From Candidatus Hydrogenedentota bacterium (lineage in GTDB: Bacteria; Hydrogenedentota; Hydrogenedentia; Hydrogenedentales; SLHB01): a stretch of DNA of 64,000 bases. The notes under the pieces were generated by a model. The model saw only the letters and a program-made list of their open reading frames with translations. It was not told the DNA's origin and made no database searches. The stretch spans positions 1 through 64,000 of the forward strand of contig JABWCD010000011.1 in the NCBI GenBank assembly GCA_013359265.1. Direction: 5' to 3'. This document shows positions 1-8,912 of this stretch, piece by piece (the first letter of the stretch is position 1; each line of letters starts with the position of its first letter). Made by a program: the position numbers and the translations under genes.

Positions 1-469
1 AACCTACAGTAGCACACGCACCAGGAATCGGCTAACATGCAATCAACCAACCCCGGTTCCCTAACATTTCACTTGGTCTACAAAACGGGGGCCGCCCACG
101 CCGAAACCCCTTCGGGGTAAACGCAAAGACGTCATTATTGTTAGAAGTTCTTACTCATAACTCCTCCATTGTCCAACCTACCGCCACGAATTGTGCAGCC
201 GTCATCGTTGGAGCGCCGATAACGCCAGGGCAATCGCATTAAAGTTCCCCGCAAAAAGGCCTTTATTTCTGGAGATAGTGTCCATAATGCGACAAATGCG
301 CACCTAAAATTCGACGAGAATTCTCAAAAACCCCAAATCATTGGCAATTTAAGTGCGATTGCCCTGCCGATAACGTCAGCACTGCCGGATATCCGCTTCT
401 CAATTTGATACACTATTACGTTTCGTTTCGTCGCCTATTGTTGATTTGTGCGCTTCGTACAGGGCCCTT
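1..469. other. Intergenic region before the ABC-F gene
   Basis: I see no convincing gene here. The base composition is lower in GC than the coding part of the window. A short perfect hairpin sits at 106-118 (arms ACCCC and GGGGT around TTC) with no T-run, so it is not a clear terminator. The stretch just before 470 is AT-rich and probably carries the promoter of the ABC-F gene, but I could not settle on a -35/-10 pair. Confidence 0.5.
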
Positions 470-2368
470 ATGAGTTACATTCGACTGGACAACGTTGAGA
501 AGCGGTTTGCCGGACGTCCCATCGTGCAGGGTGTAAACCTTCGCATCGAAGAGGGGGACAAGGTGGGCCTGATTGGACGCAACGGCGCGGGCAAGAGCAC
601 CTTGTTCAAGTTGATGCTGGGGGACCTCGAGCCGGACTCCGGCGCGATCGAGCGCATGCGGCGCGCGCGAGTGGCATGCCTCGCGCAACTGCCGGATTTG
701 AGAAAGACAGACACGTTGTTCGATGTCGTCATGCATTCGTTTGCCGACCTCCTCGATCTCGAGAGGCGTCTGGCGGAACTCGAGGACCGCATGGGCGGGG
801 GCGACGAATCGGCGTTGAGCGAATACAGCGCCGTGCAGGAAGAGTTCCAGCGCCGCGGCGGTTACGAGTTCCGCGTGCACGCGAAGAAAGTGCTGCACGG
901 GCTTGGCTTTTCGCTGGACGACTTCAACCTGCACGTTGGCGCACTGAGCGGCGGCCAGCGCACGCGCCTGATGCTTGCGCTGGTCCTGTTACAGGACGCG
1001 GACCTGCTCCTGCTCGACGAACCGGAGAACCATCTCGATCTCGAAGCGCGCGAGTGGCTCGAACAATTCCTGAAAGACTGTAAACACGCCTTCGTAATCA
1101 TTTCGCACGACCGGCGCATGCTGACCGCGGTGACGAACCGCATCATCGAGGTCGAGCGCGGCGGGGTGCGGTCGCACAGCGGGAACTACGAGACGTTCGC
1201 GAAGAACAAGGCGGTCGAAAAGGAACAACAGCAGGCGGCATTCGAGCGGCAGCAGGAACAGATCGCCAAGGAGGAAGCCTGGATCGATCGCTTCCGCTAC
1301 AAAGCCACCAAGGCCGCCGCGGTGCAAAGCCGGATCAAGCGGCTCGATAAACTCGAACGAATCGACGCGCCGGTATCCGACCAGGCAACGGCGAAGTTTA
1401 ATCTCGGCGAGGTCGTGCGAAGCGGCGCATTGGTGCTCGAGGCGAAGTCGCTGTCGATGGCCTATGGCGACCTGCAACTCTACGACGACCTCAGCTTTAC
1501 GGTGGAACGGGGCGAGCGCATCGGAATCATAGGCCCAAACGGCACGGGAAAGACGACGCTCTTGCGCCATATCGCGGGGCGTTTGAACGGCGGGAGCGGG
1601 TCGGTGTCGCTGGGGCATAAGGTCTCGCTTGGGTACTACGATCAGCATCATGAAGGGGTCAATCCCGGCAGCGACATCTTCACCGAGATCAGCCGGAGCC
1701 GGCCGGACATGCGCCCCGAGCAGGTGCGCACGTTTATGGGACGCTTTCTGTTCACCGGCGAAGACGTGTTCAAGCCGATCGCATCGCTGAGCGGCGGGGA
1801 ACTCAGCCGCGTGGCGCTGGCCAAACTCATTCTCGCGGGGGCGAACCTTATTCTGCTCGACGAGCCGACGAACCATCTCGATATCGCGTCGCGCGAAGCG
1901 CTCGAAGACGCGCTGTCGTCGTTCCCGGGCAGCATTGTCATGGTTTCGCACGACCGGACGCTTATCGACAAGCTCGTGGAAAAGCTCATTATCATCGAGC
2001 GCGGGCGCGCGACGGTCCACCTCGGCAACTATACGCACTATCGCTGGAAGGTGGCGGACGTGGCGATGGAGGCCGCGCCGAAGTCTACGGCGGATGTGCT
2101 GAAGATTCGGCGCGACAAGAAGGCGCCCAAATCGAAGGAGGAACAAAAGGTCCAGCGCAAGCGGCGCAACCAACTCGAAGGCCTCGAACGCGATATCGCC
2201 GAGATGGAGGAAATGATTGCGCAGATTGAGGGCAAGTTTGCGTCCGTCGATTCGTCCGACTTTGAGAAGACGAGGCAATTGGGCGAAGAGTACGAGGGTT
2301 TGAAGAAGGACCTCGGCGAGATGTACGCGGAGTGGGAACGTCAGGCCGAGGAATTGAGCGGAACGTAG
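470..2368 (+). CDS. ABC-F family ATPase (Uup/EttA-like)
   Basis: Predicted cytosolic ABC-F protein of 632 residues with two ATP-binding cassettes and no membrane segments. ABC-F proteins act on the ribosome, resolving stalled or specialised translation states. Cassette 1 has Walker A GRNGAGKST at residues 36-44, signature LSGGQ and a Walker B ending DEPENHLD. Cassette 2 has GPNGTGKTT near residue 355, LSGGE and DEPTNHLD. A charged, coiled-coil-like C-terminus of about 90 residues (EEQKVQRKRR onward) resembles the Uup/YheS tail. The ATG at 470 was chosen over an upstream in-frame TTG at 446 because homology begins at MSYIRLDNV. The T-to-E change in the first DEPTNHLD motif is unusual. Length fits Uup or YheS; the exact subfamily cannot be fixed by eye. 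Confidence 0.93.
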   Translation: MSYIRLDNVEKRFAGRPIVQGVNLRIEEGDKVGLIGRNGAGKSTLFKLMLGDLEPDSGAIERMRRARVACLAQLPDLRKTDTLFDVVMHSFADLLDLERRLAELEDRMGGGDESALSEYSAVQEEFQRRGGYEFRVHAKKVLHGLGFSLDDFNLHVGALSGGQRTRLMLALVLLQDADLLLLDEPENHLDLEAREWLEQFLKDCKHAFVIISHDRRMLTAVTNRIIEVERGGVRSHSGNYETFAKNKAVEKEQQQAAFERQQEQIAKEEAWIDRFRYKATKAAAVQSRIKRLDKLERIDAPVSDQATAKFNLGEVVRSGALVLEAKSLSMAYGDLQLYDDLSFTVERGERIGIIGPNGTGKTTLLRHIAGRLNGGSGSVSLGHKVSLGYYDQHHEGVNPGSDIFTEISRSRPDMRPEQVRTFMGRFLFTGEDVFKPIASLSGGELSRVALAKLILAGANLILLDEPTNHLDIASREALEDALSSFPGSIVMVSHDRTLIDKLVEKLIIIERGRATVHLGNYTHYRWKVADVAMEAAPKSTADVLKIRRDKKAPKSKEEQKVQRKRRNQLEGLERDIAEMEEMIAQIEGKFASVDSSDFEKTRQLGEEYEGLKKDLGEMYAEWERQAEELSGT

Positions 2369-2374
2369 CCTGGG

Positions 2375-2983
2375 CTACCCGGGCGCGACGATCGAGAACT
2401 CGGAATCGCATTCGCCGACAATTGACAGATCGAGCTTGGATCGGACCTTGACCGTATAGCCGGAGCCCGCCGGCAGCGACGGTTTGACTTTCACTTTTTG
2501 CTTGCCGTCGTTGATCACCGCGTTCTTCAACGTCGCGACTTTCTCGCCGTCACGCCACAGTTCGATGGAGACCTCGTCTCCCACGTCGCCGGTGGAGGTC
2601 CACGTCACGGTCGCTTTTGTCCCGTGGACCCAGGTCTCGCCGCCCTTGGGTTTTAACACCTTTACCGAACCGAAGAAGAATGGAAAACTCAGCGGGTTCC
2701 CGGGAAATGTGATGGCCTCGATTTCGGTGATGTTGGAGAATCCGTCGCTGTCCGAATCGTCGTCTTCGATGGCCTGAAAATTGTGGCCGCTTGCTTCGAA
2801 CGCCATCCCGTATGGGTTGCGGTTGTCGCCGGAGGCGTGGCACAGGGAGCAGTCGTAGAGTCTCGTGGTCGTTATCTCGGGATAGTTGAGGCCCGCCGCA
2901 AAGAGATACTGGTTCTTTGCCAATGCAGACGATGCCAAGCACAGCGCAAGGGCAACCAGCAACCATGTGCGGACATGAGGCAT
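2375..2983 (-). CDS. Secreted monohaem protein with Kre9/KNH-like domain (copy 1)
   Basis: Predicted exported protein of 202 residues. A signal peptide (hydrophobic core LLVALALCLASSALA) is followed by a single haem-c motif CSLCH, then a Ca-binding-like loop (DDDSDSDGFSNITEIEA) typical of thrombospondin type-3 or dockerin repeats. The rest, about 95 residues beginning KPKGGETWVHGTKATVTW, is a beta-sandwich that I read as the Kre9/KNH-type extracellular domain. The start was set at the ATG giving MPHVRTWLL, because the 50 codons upstream look untranslated. It lies downstream of and parallel to a paralogue of the same architecture at 3190-3810, with about 200 bases between them. The function is unknown; a periplasmic or surface electron carrier is the obvious guess. 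Confidence 0.8.
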   Translation of the reverse strand: MPHVRTWLLVALALCLASSALAKNQYLFAAGLNYPEITTTRLYDCSLCHASGDNRNPYGMAFEASGHNFQAIEDDDSDSDGFSNITEIEAITFPGNPLSFPFFFGSVKVLKPKGGETWVHGTKATVTWTSTGDVGDEVSIELWRDGEKVATLKNAVINDGKQKVKVKPSLPAGSGYTVKVRSKLDLSIVGECDSEFSIVAPG

Positions 2984-3189
2984 TCGTATCTCCGGCAGAT
3001 CGATCCGCAATTGCCCAAGCACGAGCAATGCCAAGCGCCCGCGTGCGCGCTGCCTGGTTCGCGGCAGGCGCAAGTAGCGGCCAGCACAAGCCCTTACCAA
3101 GGTCAGTCTGTGGAGTTGCGGGCCAAACGACAACCACCGGGGCGGCAGAATCGGCGTGTGGCGGGCAAATATTTGCCGGAATGACGGAC

Positions 3190-3810
3190 TTACGGTGTCG
3201 GCGCAACAATGTCAAAAGTCGCGTCGCAATGGTCTGAAATGGACGGATTGGAAACCGACTTCACTCGCACCGAGAAGCCGGCGCCCGTGGGCAAGGTTTC
3301 TTTAAGCATAACCCGCTGCTTTCCATCGTTCGGGGTCGATCCCTTGAGCGTCTTGACCTTTTGTCCGTTTTGCCACAGTTCGATGGACACATCGGGTCCA
3401 ACGTCGCCGGTCGAGTTCCACGTCACCTGCACCTTCGTGCCGATTGTCCATGTTTCGCCGCCGTTGGGCTTCTTAACCTTGATCGATGCCTGGGGAACAG
3501 GAAAGCTCGAATCGTCGCCGGGGAATGTCAATGCATTAATCTCATCGATGTTTTTTGTTCCGTCGTGGTCGGAGTCGTCGTTTTCGATAGCGGTGAAACT
3601 GCGGTTGGCATCCTTGAACGCGTCGCCGTACAGATTTAGTTCGGGCACGATCGTATGGCACAAGGAGCAACTGTCCAGGACCGTGTCACTTATGTTTGGA
3701 TATTTCGCGATGGCGTCGTCCATGTATTCGATTTTCGCAAGCGCAAACGGAGACGCAACGAGGCACACGAGCAGGACCGCAAGTATTCGCAACTTTTCCA
3801 TCTTCCCCAT
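3190..3810 (-). CDS. Secreted monohaem protein with Kre9/KNH-like domain (copy 2)
   Basis: Predicted exported protein of 206 residues, paralogous to the next gene downstream. It has a signal peptide (LRILAVLLVCLVASPFALA), one haem-binding CSLCH, an acidic Ca-binding-like loop (NDDSDHDGTKNIDEINAL) and a C-terminal beta-sandwich starting PNGGETWTIGTKVQVTW. The order of all elements is identical in both copies, so this is a tandem duplication that has since diverged. An internal ATG three codons in (3801) could also serve as start. A short perfect hairpin lies directly upstream at 3817-3834. No partner oxidase or reductase is adjacent. Confidence 0.8.
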   Translation of the reverse strand: MGKMEKLRILAVLLVCLVASPFALAKIEYMDDAIAKYPNISDTVLDSCSLCHTIVPELNLYGDAFKDANRSFTAIENDDSDHDGTKNIDEINALTFPGDDSSFPVPQASIKVKKPNGGETWTIGTKVQVTWNSTGDVGPDVSIELWQNGQKVKTLKGSTPNDGKQRVMLKETLPTGAGFSVRVKSVSNPSISDHCDATFDIVAPTP

Positions 3811-3816
3811 CCTGTA

Positions 3817-3834
3817 GCGGCGTGGGAACGCCGC
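3817..3834. repeat. Small perfect hairpin
   Basis: Arms GCGGCGT and ACGCCGC flank a four-base loop. It lies immediately upstream of the monohaem gene on the minus strand and downstream of the DUF4091 gene. No T-run follows on either strand, so a rho-independent terminator is unlikely. Confidence 0.5.
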
Positions 3835-3895
3835 CGCTGTATCGGCCCCGGGGATGTTACCGGGCGAATGGAGATTCGTTACGAAAGCGATTGCG

Positions 3896-5599
3896 CTATT
3901 TCGGCTGTGCTATTTGACTGAGCCTGCGCAACAATTCGCTGCGGGACTTGCGAAATGCGCGCAGATCGGTCTTGCATGTTTCAAGATCGACGATATGTTT
4001 TTCCGCGATCTGTTGTGCCGCGTCCGCGTCATGTTCCGCGAGTTGACATAACAATTCGTGATCGTCGATTCCGTCGCGCATGGCCTCGAACCGAATCGAA
4101 TCGAGCGGGCCATCGTCGCCGGGATACACAATCCACGGATCGCCCGCGGGAAGATAGGGCGGGCCGCCGTGCGGCCTTGTCGTGTGGGTGAACGGGCTGT
4201 CGTTCGTCCATTGGTTGTAGCCCCAGTGCAGATATCCGGTGATTCCGTATTTGAAGTTGATCCAGTGGAGGAGGCGCGTTTTCACCAACGGCAATTCGAT
4301 GAACCGGTTCGCGTATTCGCCCTGGGGATACACACAGGTGTAAAACCACACCTCCTCCCCCGCTTTTTGGCGCTCCTGATAGTGCGCGAGATCGGTTTGC
4401 AGATAGTTCAGTTGCGGGACCCAAATATCCATCGAGCCCACAAGGTCCTTCGCGTGGCACGCCTCGACGATGCGCAGGCCCGGCGCATGCTTGCGCACCA
4501 GCGCGGCCATCGCCTTGTACGATTCGATGTTTGTGGGGATCGGTTCGTCGCCGAGATGTTGCACGTAGCGATCGAGCCAGCCCTTCTCGCGCAGGTGCTC
4601 GATCAACTTTGGGAAATACCATTTGTAGAAGGCGTCCGCTTCCGCGCTCGCGGGATCGGCCATGGACGAAACGGCTTTCCCATCTTTGGCTCGATAGATT
4701 TCGACGTGAAACGGCGACGTCCATCCGCCAGACCTCCAGCCGATGTGACCGCCTTCGATCAAACCGATGACGCCCTCTTCAGTGAAGACATGTACCCATT
4801 TGTCGAACTCGCTGAAATCGACGGTCAATTCGCCGTTCGCATCGGCGGCGAATTCCGCATGGCCCATTGGCGAGATGATCGCCACGTTGTGCCGGTGCTC
4901 GGCCATGTTGCGCGCGAACTTGCGCAGGAGTTCGTAGTAGGCGTCGGAATTCTTCTCCGGCTGGATTTTCATATGTTTTGTGTTCATTCCGAACCACTCG
5001 GTGACCCATAGCCGCGTATTGGCGATAGTCGCGCCGTACACACGCAGCGACAGCGATTGCGTGGCCTTCACCGGCTTGCCGTTCATCTCGGCGATGAGTC
5101 CGGCGGTCGCCCGGTAAGTGCCCGGCGCTGTGTCCTCCGGAACTTTGACGGTGATCCAAACCGGCTGGGCCTGCCCCGCCGCGACATCAATCCTGCCCAC
5201 CTCAAGCAGGGGATCGGGATAGTCCGCGGGAACAGGACGCAATTGGTCGCTTGCGGGTTTTTGGGTGGGCCGATCGACTGGTACATATCCGACAAAACGC
5301 GGGAGTTTTGCAGAGAACGAGTGATCGCCGAACGCGAACGGCGTAACCGACGCGCGGAGGTCTTGTAGCGGCACGTCCGATCGCACGACGATCTGAAACG
5401 ACGCGTATTCACCGCGCGCCGCGTCCATCGAGGCATTTCGTGCGCGTCCCGGTTTGGCGTCGCGAAACACTTTTTCGAGCGGATCGACGGGCCATACGCG
5501 CAGTGCGGAGTCCGCATACGCGGCTGCCGCCAGAACACTCAGCGCAGCCGAAATGACGAATGCTGTTTTCAACACCGTTACCCCCGGTTTGACGCGCAT
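3896..5599 (-). CDS. Secreted DUF4091 (glycoside-hydrolase-like) protein
   Basis: Predicted secreted protein of 567 residues with a signal peptide (LKTAFVISAALSVLAAAAYA). The N-terminal third is beta-rich (FQIVVRSDVPLQDLRAS, VWITVKVPEDTAPGTYRA). The middle looks like a TIM barrel of the glycoside hydrolase kind, with VQHLGDEPIPTNIESYK placing an acidic D-E pair at a barrel-strand end. The C-terminus contains the DUF4091 signature region (GYLHWGYNQW, then DPWIVYPGDDGPLDSIR and FEAMRDGIDDHELL). DUF4091 proteins are believed to act on polysaccharides, but substrate and catalytic residues are not established. It follows the oligogalacturonate-lyase-like gene on the same strand after 111 bases, so it may belong to the same uronate or glycan utilisation cluster. 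Confidence 0.85.
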   Translation of the reverse strand: MRVKPGVTVLKTAFVISAALSVLAAAAYADSALRVWPVDPLEKVFRDAKPGRARNASMDAARGEYASFQIVVRSDVPLQDLRASVTPFAFGDHSFSAKLPRFVGYVPVDRPTQKPASDQLRPVPADYPDPLLEVGRIDVAAGQAQPVWITVKVPEDTAPGTYRATAGLIAEMNGKPVKATQSLSLRVYGATIANTRLWVTEWFGMNTKHMKIQPEKNSDAYYELLRKFARNMAEHRHNVAIISPMGHAEFAADANGELTVDFSEFDKWVHVFTEEGVIGLIEGGHIGWRSGGWTSPFHVEIYRAKDGKAVSSMADPASAEADAFYKWYFPKLIEHLREKGWLDRYVQHLGDEPIPTNIESYKAMAALVRKHAPGLRIVEACHAKDLVGSMDIWVPQLNYLQTDLAHYQERQKAGEEVWFYTCVYPQGEYANRFIELPLVKTRLLHWINFKYGITGYLHWGYNQWTNDSPFTHTTRPHGGPPYLPAGDPWIVYPGDDGPLDSIRFEAMRDGIDDHELLCQLAEHDADAAQQIAEKHIVDLETCKTDLRAFRKSRSELLRRLSQIAQPK

Positions 5600-5657
5600 C
5601 AGGCGGCAAGAGAAATTCTTCCGATCGTCTCGTATTCCCGACGCGCTACATAGAATC

Positions 5658-5674
5658 TCAAATCTGAGATTTGA
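5658..5674. repeat. Perfect palindrome between two catabolic genes
   Basis: Arms TCAAATCT and AGATTTGA surround a single G. It lies in the 111-base gap between the oligogalacturonate-lyase-like gene and the DUF4091 gene. It could be an operator or a transcript hairpin; there is no T-run to make it a terminator. Confidence 0.4.
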
Positions 5675-5710
5675 AATTTGAAAACCAAGAACCCACGTCC
5701 AGACTGTCTA

Positions 5711-6808
5711 TTACAACGCATGCACTTCAACTTCGTACACCTGACTATGTCCCGTCCGGTCGGATGTGAAGACAACGCGCTTCGAGTCCGGCGAAAAATT
5801 CGGGTGCGGGTGCGTGTGCTGCGGCGCGTATACCTTTACGGGACCATCGTCGTACGGGCAATGGTCGGTATTCCAATGGTCACCCGCGTTTGACGAATGT
5901 GGAAAACACAACGTACGGGGCCTGCCGATACCGTCGTTCGGATCGAACAGTTGCAGGCCGATATCCGGATTCTTGGTGTCGGCGACCATCAACGTGCCGT
6001 CGCGATTGAGCATCGGGTGCCACGCATTGAAGCGCGTTGCCCATCGAGTCACGCCGGATTCGATGTCGATACCCATCACGCCGTGCGGCCAGTTTGTCGT
6101 GAGGATTTCCATCGTGCCCGGCCGCCATGTCTCATGGACGATCCATTCTTTTTTTGCTTCATCGCGTTTGTAGACCAGGCGATTGTTCGTGCCGTCGCGG
6201 TTTATCACCCAGATTCGCCGGTTGTAGGGGCCTGCATAGCGGATAATGTTGGGATTGTCCGGATGGAATTCGGGATGACCGATTGTGTCGCGTTCGAGAA
6301 TGACGTCGTCTTTGCCCGAACTGGTGTCAATGATATGGAATTGCGAAACGTTCCCGATCTTCACTGGCACCGCCCACCAGCGGCCGTCGCGGCTTAACGT
6401 AGTCGTGCCCATTGCCGCGCCGACCATGCCCTGTTCGCGCATGGGCACGTTGCCAAAGTCGGCAAGGCACTCCTCCTTCAGCGATTCGCAATCGATGCGC
6501 CACGCGCTCGCGCCGGCGGTGAAGTAGACGTAACGACCGTCGCCGGAGGGATGAATCGACCATTCGTTTACGTCGTCGCGGTCGGTCATTTGCACGAGCG
6601 CGCCGGTGGCGCGGTCCTCGAAGAACACCTGCGGTGCGCCCACGCGGTGGGACACGAAATAAAGCCGGTCCATCGCATCGTCGTACGCGGGAATGTAGTA
6701 GAACGGATGATGATGAATGGAGGGATGCGACGTAATCTGGCGCACGCGCGCCCCGGTGCGGTCGTCGGCGCACCATGTCGACTCGGAGGCGAAGCGCGCG
6801 CCTTTCAT
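5711..6808 (-). CDS. Oligogalacturonate lyase-like beta-propeller (PL22-type)
   Basis: 365 residues with no signal peptide, made of repeated beta-propeller blades. It resembles oligogalacturonate lyase, which cleaves unsaturated pectin dimers in the cytoplasm. Family-like features are histidine-containing blade motifs: GHPEFHPDNPN, HETWRPGTMEI, AWHPMLNRDGTLMVADT and HTHPHPNFSPDSKRVVFTSD. These include the His residues expected to hold the catalytic metal. The start ATG overlaps the stop of the upstream amidohydrolase (ATGA), showing translational coupling. With the neighbouring DapA-like lyase this suggests sugar-acid breakdown. It could instead be a non-catalytic TolB-like propeller, so the substrate is uncertain. 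Confidence 0.75.
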   Translation of the reverse strand: MKGARFASESTWCADDRTGARVRQITSHPSIHHHPFYYIPAYDDAMDRLYFVSHRVGAPQVFFEDRATGALVQMTDRDDVNEWSIHPSGDGRYVYFTAGASAWRIDCESLKEECLADFGNVPMREQGMVGAAMGTTTLSRDGRWWAVPVKIGNVSQFHIIDTSSGKDDVILERDTIGHPEFHPDNPNIIRYAGPYNRRIWVINRDGTNNRLVYKRDEAKKEWIVHETWRPGTMEILTTNWPHGVMGIDIESGVTRWATRFNAWHPMLNRDGTLMVADTKNPDIGLQLFDPNDGIGRPRTLCFPHSSNAGDHWNTDHCPYDDGPVKVYAPQHTHPHPNFSPDSKRVVFTSDRTGHSQVYEVEVHAL

Positions 6809-7833
6809 GCGAGGGCGCTCTTCAGACGGAACACCCGCTCCGCGTTTTCGCGAAGAATGGCGCGGCGCGTGTCGCTCGATATGTCCAAGTCATTCACCGC
6901 TGCAAGCGTTTCCCGCAGAATGGCGCCGCCCTGCTCTGGCCCGAACGGAAGGTCGCTCGCGAACATCATCCGCGACGGGCCGAAGAATTCGATGCCGCAA
7001 GCAATCGTCAACTTCGAACCGAACGACGCGGTGTCCGCGTGAAATCGGCGAAATGCGTCGACGGGCCGCTCGCGGAGTTTCGTCGCCGTTGCGGCTTCGA
7101 GTCCGGGAGGTGTCCGCGAGCCGAGTTGGTCTAGGCCCGCGGCAAGGCGGCCCTCGAGCATGGGAACGATTCCGCCGGCGTGATGCGTGACGACGACGAG
7201 GTCCGGGTGCCTGTCAAACACGCCCGCAAAAACGAGCCGCGCCATGGCAAGACTTGTTTCATACGGCCAACCGAAGGCCCACCAACTGTCGAACATCGAC
7301 ACACTTTCGACCGGATAGTCGGGACGGGCCATCGGACGCACGGGGTGCAGCCAGATCGCGCGCTTCATGTGATGGATACGCTCGACGAGTGCGATGGTCT
7401 CCGGCGAATCGATCGGGTGCGAGTTGATGCTCGAAAAAATCTGCGCGCCCAACGCGCCAAGTTGCGCGCACGCGCGTTCCGCTTCTTGCGCCGATTCGCC
7501 GGCGTCGCACCACGGCAGCGAGGCGACAAAGCCCGCGAACCGATCGGGATGCTTTGCGACCCATTCCGCCATGGTGTCGTTCGCGATCTTGGCGAGACGG
7601 GCCACGCGCGCGGCGTGGCCCAGCGACTCGACGGGCGGCGAGCCAAGACTGATAATCTGACGATAGCCGGGAAATCGATCCATCAACTTGAAGCGCGCTT
7701 CGAGATCGACCATCGTCGGAATGCTCGCCGCGCGATCTAACATAAATGGGACTTTGGCGCACGCGCCACGCACCGCCTCGCAATACGCCGGTGGCAATAC
7801 ATGGCAGAAGACGTCTATTGCCGCCGTATCCAT
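6805..7833 (-). CDS. Amidohydrolase-family protein (ACMSD-like) with altered metal site
   Basis: 342-residue TIM-barrel protein of the amidohydrolase-2 family, which includes decarboxylases and lactonases. Visible motifs are IDVFCHVLP at the N-terminus, LHPVRPMARPDYP, VVTHHAGGIVPMLEGR and a final MMFASDLPFG carrying the conserved Asp. The first motif, normally HxH, reads FCH: the first metal-ligand His is Phe, which I confirmed on the bases. Six bases separate it from the upstream DapA-like gene and it overlaps the downstream propeller gene, so the three form an operon. Possible roles are lactone opening or decarboxylation of a sugar acid or aromatic acid; the sequence does not decide. Confidence 0.82.
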   Translation of the reverse strand: MDTAAIDVFCHVLPPAYCEAVRGACAKVPFMLDRAASIPTMVDLEARFKLMDRFPGYRQIISLGSPPVESLGHAARVARLAKIANDTMAEWVAKHPDRFAGFVASLPWCDAGESAQEAERACAQLGALGAQIFSSINSHPIDSPETIALVERIHHMKRAIWLHPVRPMARPDYPVESVSMFDSWWAFGWPYETSLAMARLVFAGVFDRHPDLVVVTHHAGGIVPMLEGRLAAGLDQLGSRTPPGLEAATATKLRERPVDAFRRFHADTASFGSKLTIACGIEFFGPSRMMFASDLPFGPEQGGAILRETLAAVNDLDISSDTRRAILRENAERVFRLKSALA

Positions 7834-7839
7834 TCGCGA

Positions 7840-8814
7840 CTAATTGCGCGCGCCCAACGCCGCCGCGCGAGGACACTCGAACCCGATCGCTTCAAGGTCC
7901 TTGCGGATTTGATCGATCTGTTCGGGCGCGAGCGGCCGCACCGGGCGGCGAAAGTGCGGGCTCGGGAACCGGCCCATGAGCCAGCGCGCAACCTTCATGC
8001 GCTGGTGCGCGCCGCAGCCCGGTTCGCCGAAATTGTAAATGATGCGCGCGAGCGGCGCGACGGTTTGCTGCGCGATCTTCGCGCGGGCCAGATCGCCTTC
8101 GAGCGCAGCGTGCACGACCTCGACCATCAACTCCGGCGCAAATCCCGCAAAGCCGATGAGCGCGCCATCCGCGCCCTCGAGCAGGGTCGGCAACAGGAAT
8201 TCGTCGTGGCATGTGACGATGGACACGTGCGGCGCGGCGGCTTTCAGTTTTTCGTAGTCGTATAGCCAACGGGCCATGTCGCGCGTGCCCATCTTGATGG
8301 TAACGATCTGCGGCAGTTTCACCATTTCGAGCATTTCGGCGAGCGAATAACCCGCTTTTGTCCACGCGGGATATTGGTGAATCACGATGGGGACGTTCGC
8401 GCCCTCGGCGACGTCCTGCATGAAGCCGATAGCGGTGGTGGATGTTCGCCCGAAGCGCAGCCAGTGGTGCGGCGGCATGAGGAGGATTGCGTCGGCGCCG
8501 GCTTCCTTCGCGGCAAGCGCGTGATCGATCGCCTCGAGGCTACCCTCCGCGGATACGCCGCTGATTACTTTCACGTCGGGAAACGCGTCGCGCACGGTCT
8601 CTGCCGCGATGCGCGTCACCCGCGCGCGCTCTTCCGGCCGCAGCGACATGATTTCGCCGGTGTGTCCGTTGCACGTCAGGCCCTTGATACCGTCTACTGA
8701 GGCTATTTCCGCGAAGTAGTCGCGCAAGCCCTCTTCGTCGATCGATTCATCGGCGTTGAACGCGCACAACGTCGCGGCGAATACGCCTTTCCAGGGGTCG
8801 TCTTTCCAATTCAT
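7840..8814 (-). CDS. Dihydrodipicolinate synthase/N-acetylneuraminate lyase family aldolase
   Basis: 324-residue class I aldolase of the DapA/NanA family. These form a Schiff base with a 2-keto acid such as pyruvate. The Schiff-base Lys is in IVTIKMGTRD, the catalytic Tyr in IHQYPAW, and NGHTGEIMSL matches the GTTGE carboxylate-binding loop. The start was placed at the ATG giving MNWKDDPWKGVF; the open frame upstream is not family-like. It is the first gene of a minus-strand operon with the amidohydrolase and oligogalacturonate-lyase-like genes. That context points to a catabolic keto-deoxy sugar acid aldolase or dehydratase rather than lysine synthesis. Confidence 0.85.
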   Translation of the reverse strand: MNWKDDPWKGVFAATLCAFNADESIDEEGLRDYFAEIASVDGIKGLTCNGHTGEIMSLRPEERARVTRIAAETVRDAFPDVKVISGVSAEGSLEAIDHALAAKEAGADAILLMPPHHWLRFGRTSTTAIGFMQDVAEGANVPIVIHQYPAWTKAGYSLAEMLEMVKLPQIVTIKMGTRDMARWLYDYEKLKAAAPHVSIVTCHDEFLLPTLLEGADGALIGFAGFAPELMVEVVHAALEGDLARAKIAQQTVAPLARIIYNFGEPGCGAHQRMKVARWLMGRFPSPHFRRPVRPLAPEQIDQIRKDLEAIGFECPRAAALGARN

Positions 8815-8912
8815 TGTGCTTGCTCCGGAATTCCGAACTGTTCCACAATTCAGTCTACCATAGCGCGCTTGCCATCGAGCGCGTGTGTTCCGGCGGGCGG
8901 AGCAGGCGACCA

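Noticed and set aside
989-2278. Long open frame on the strand opposite the ABC-F gene
   Set aside because: It mirrors the codon bias of a high-GC gene and encodes no recognisable domain.
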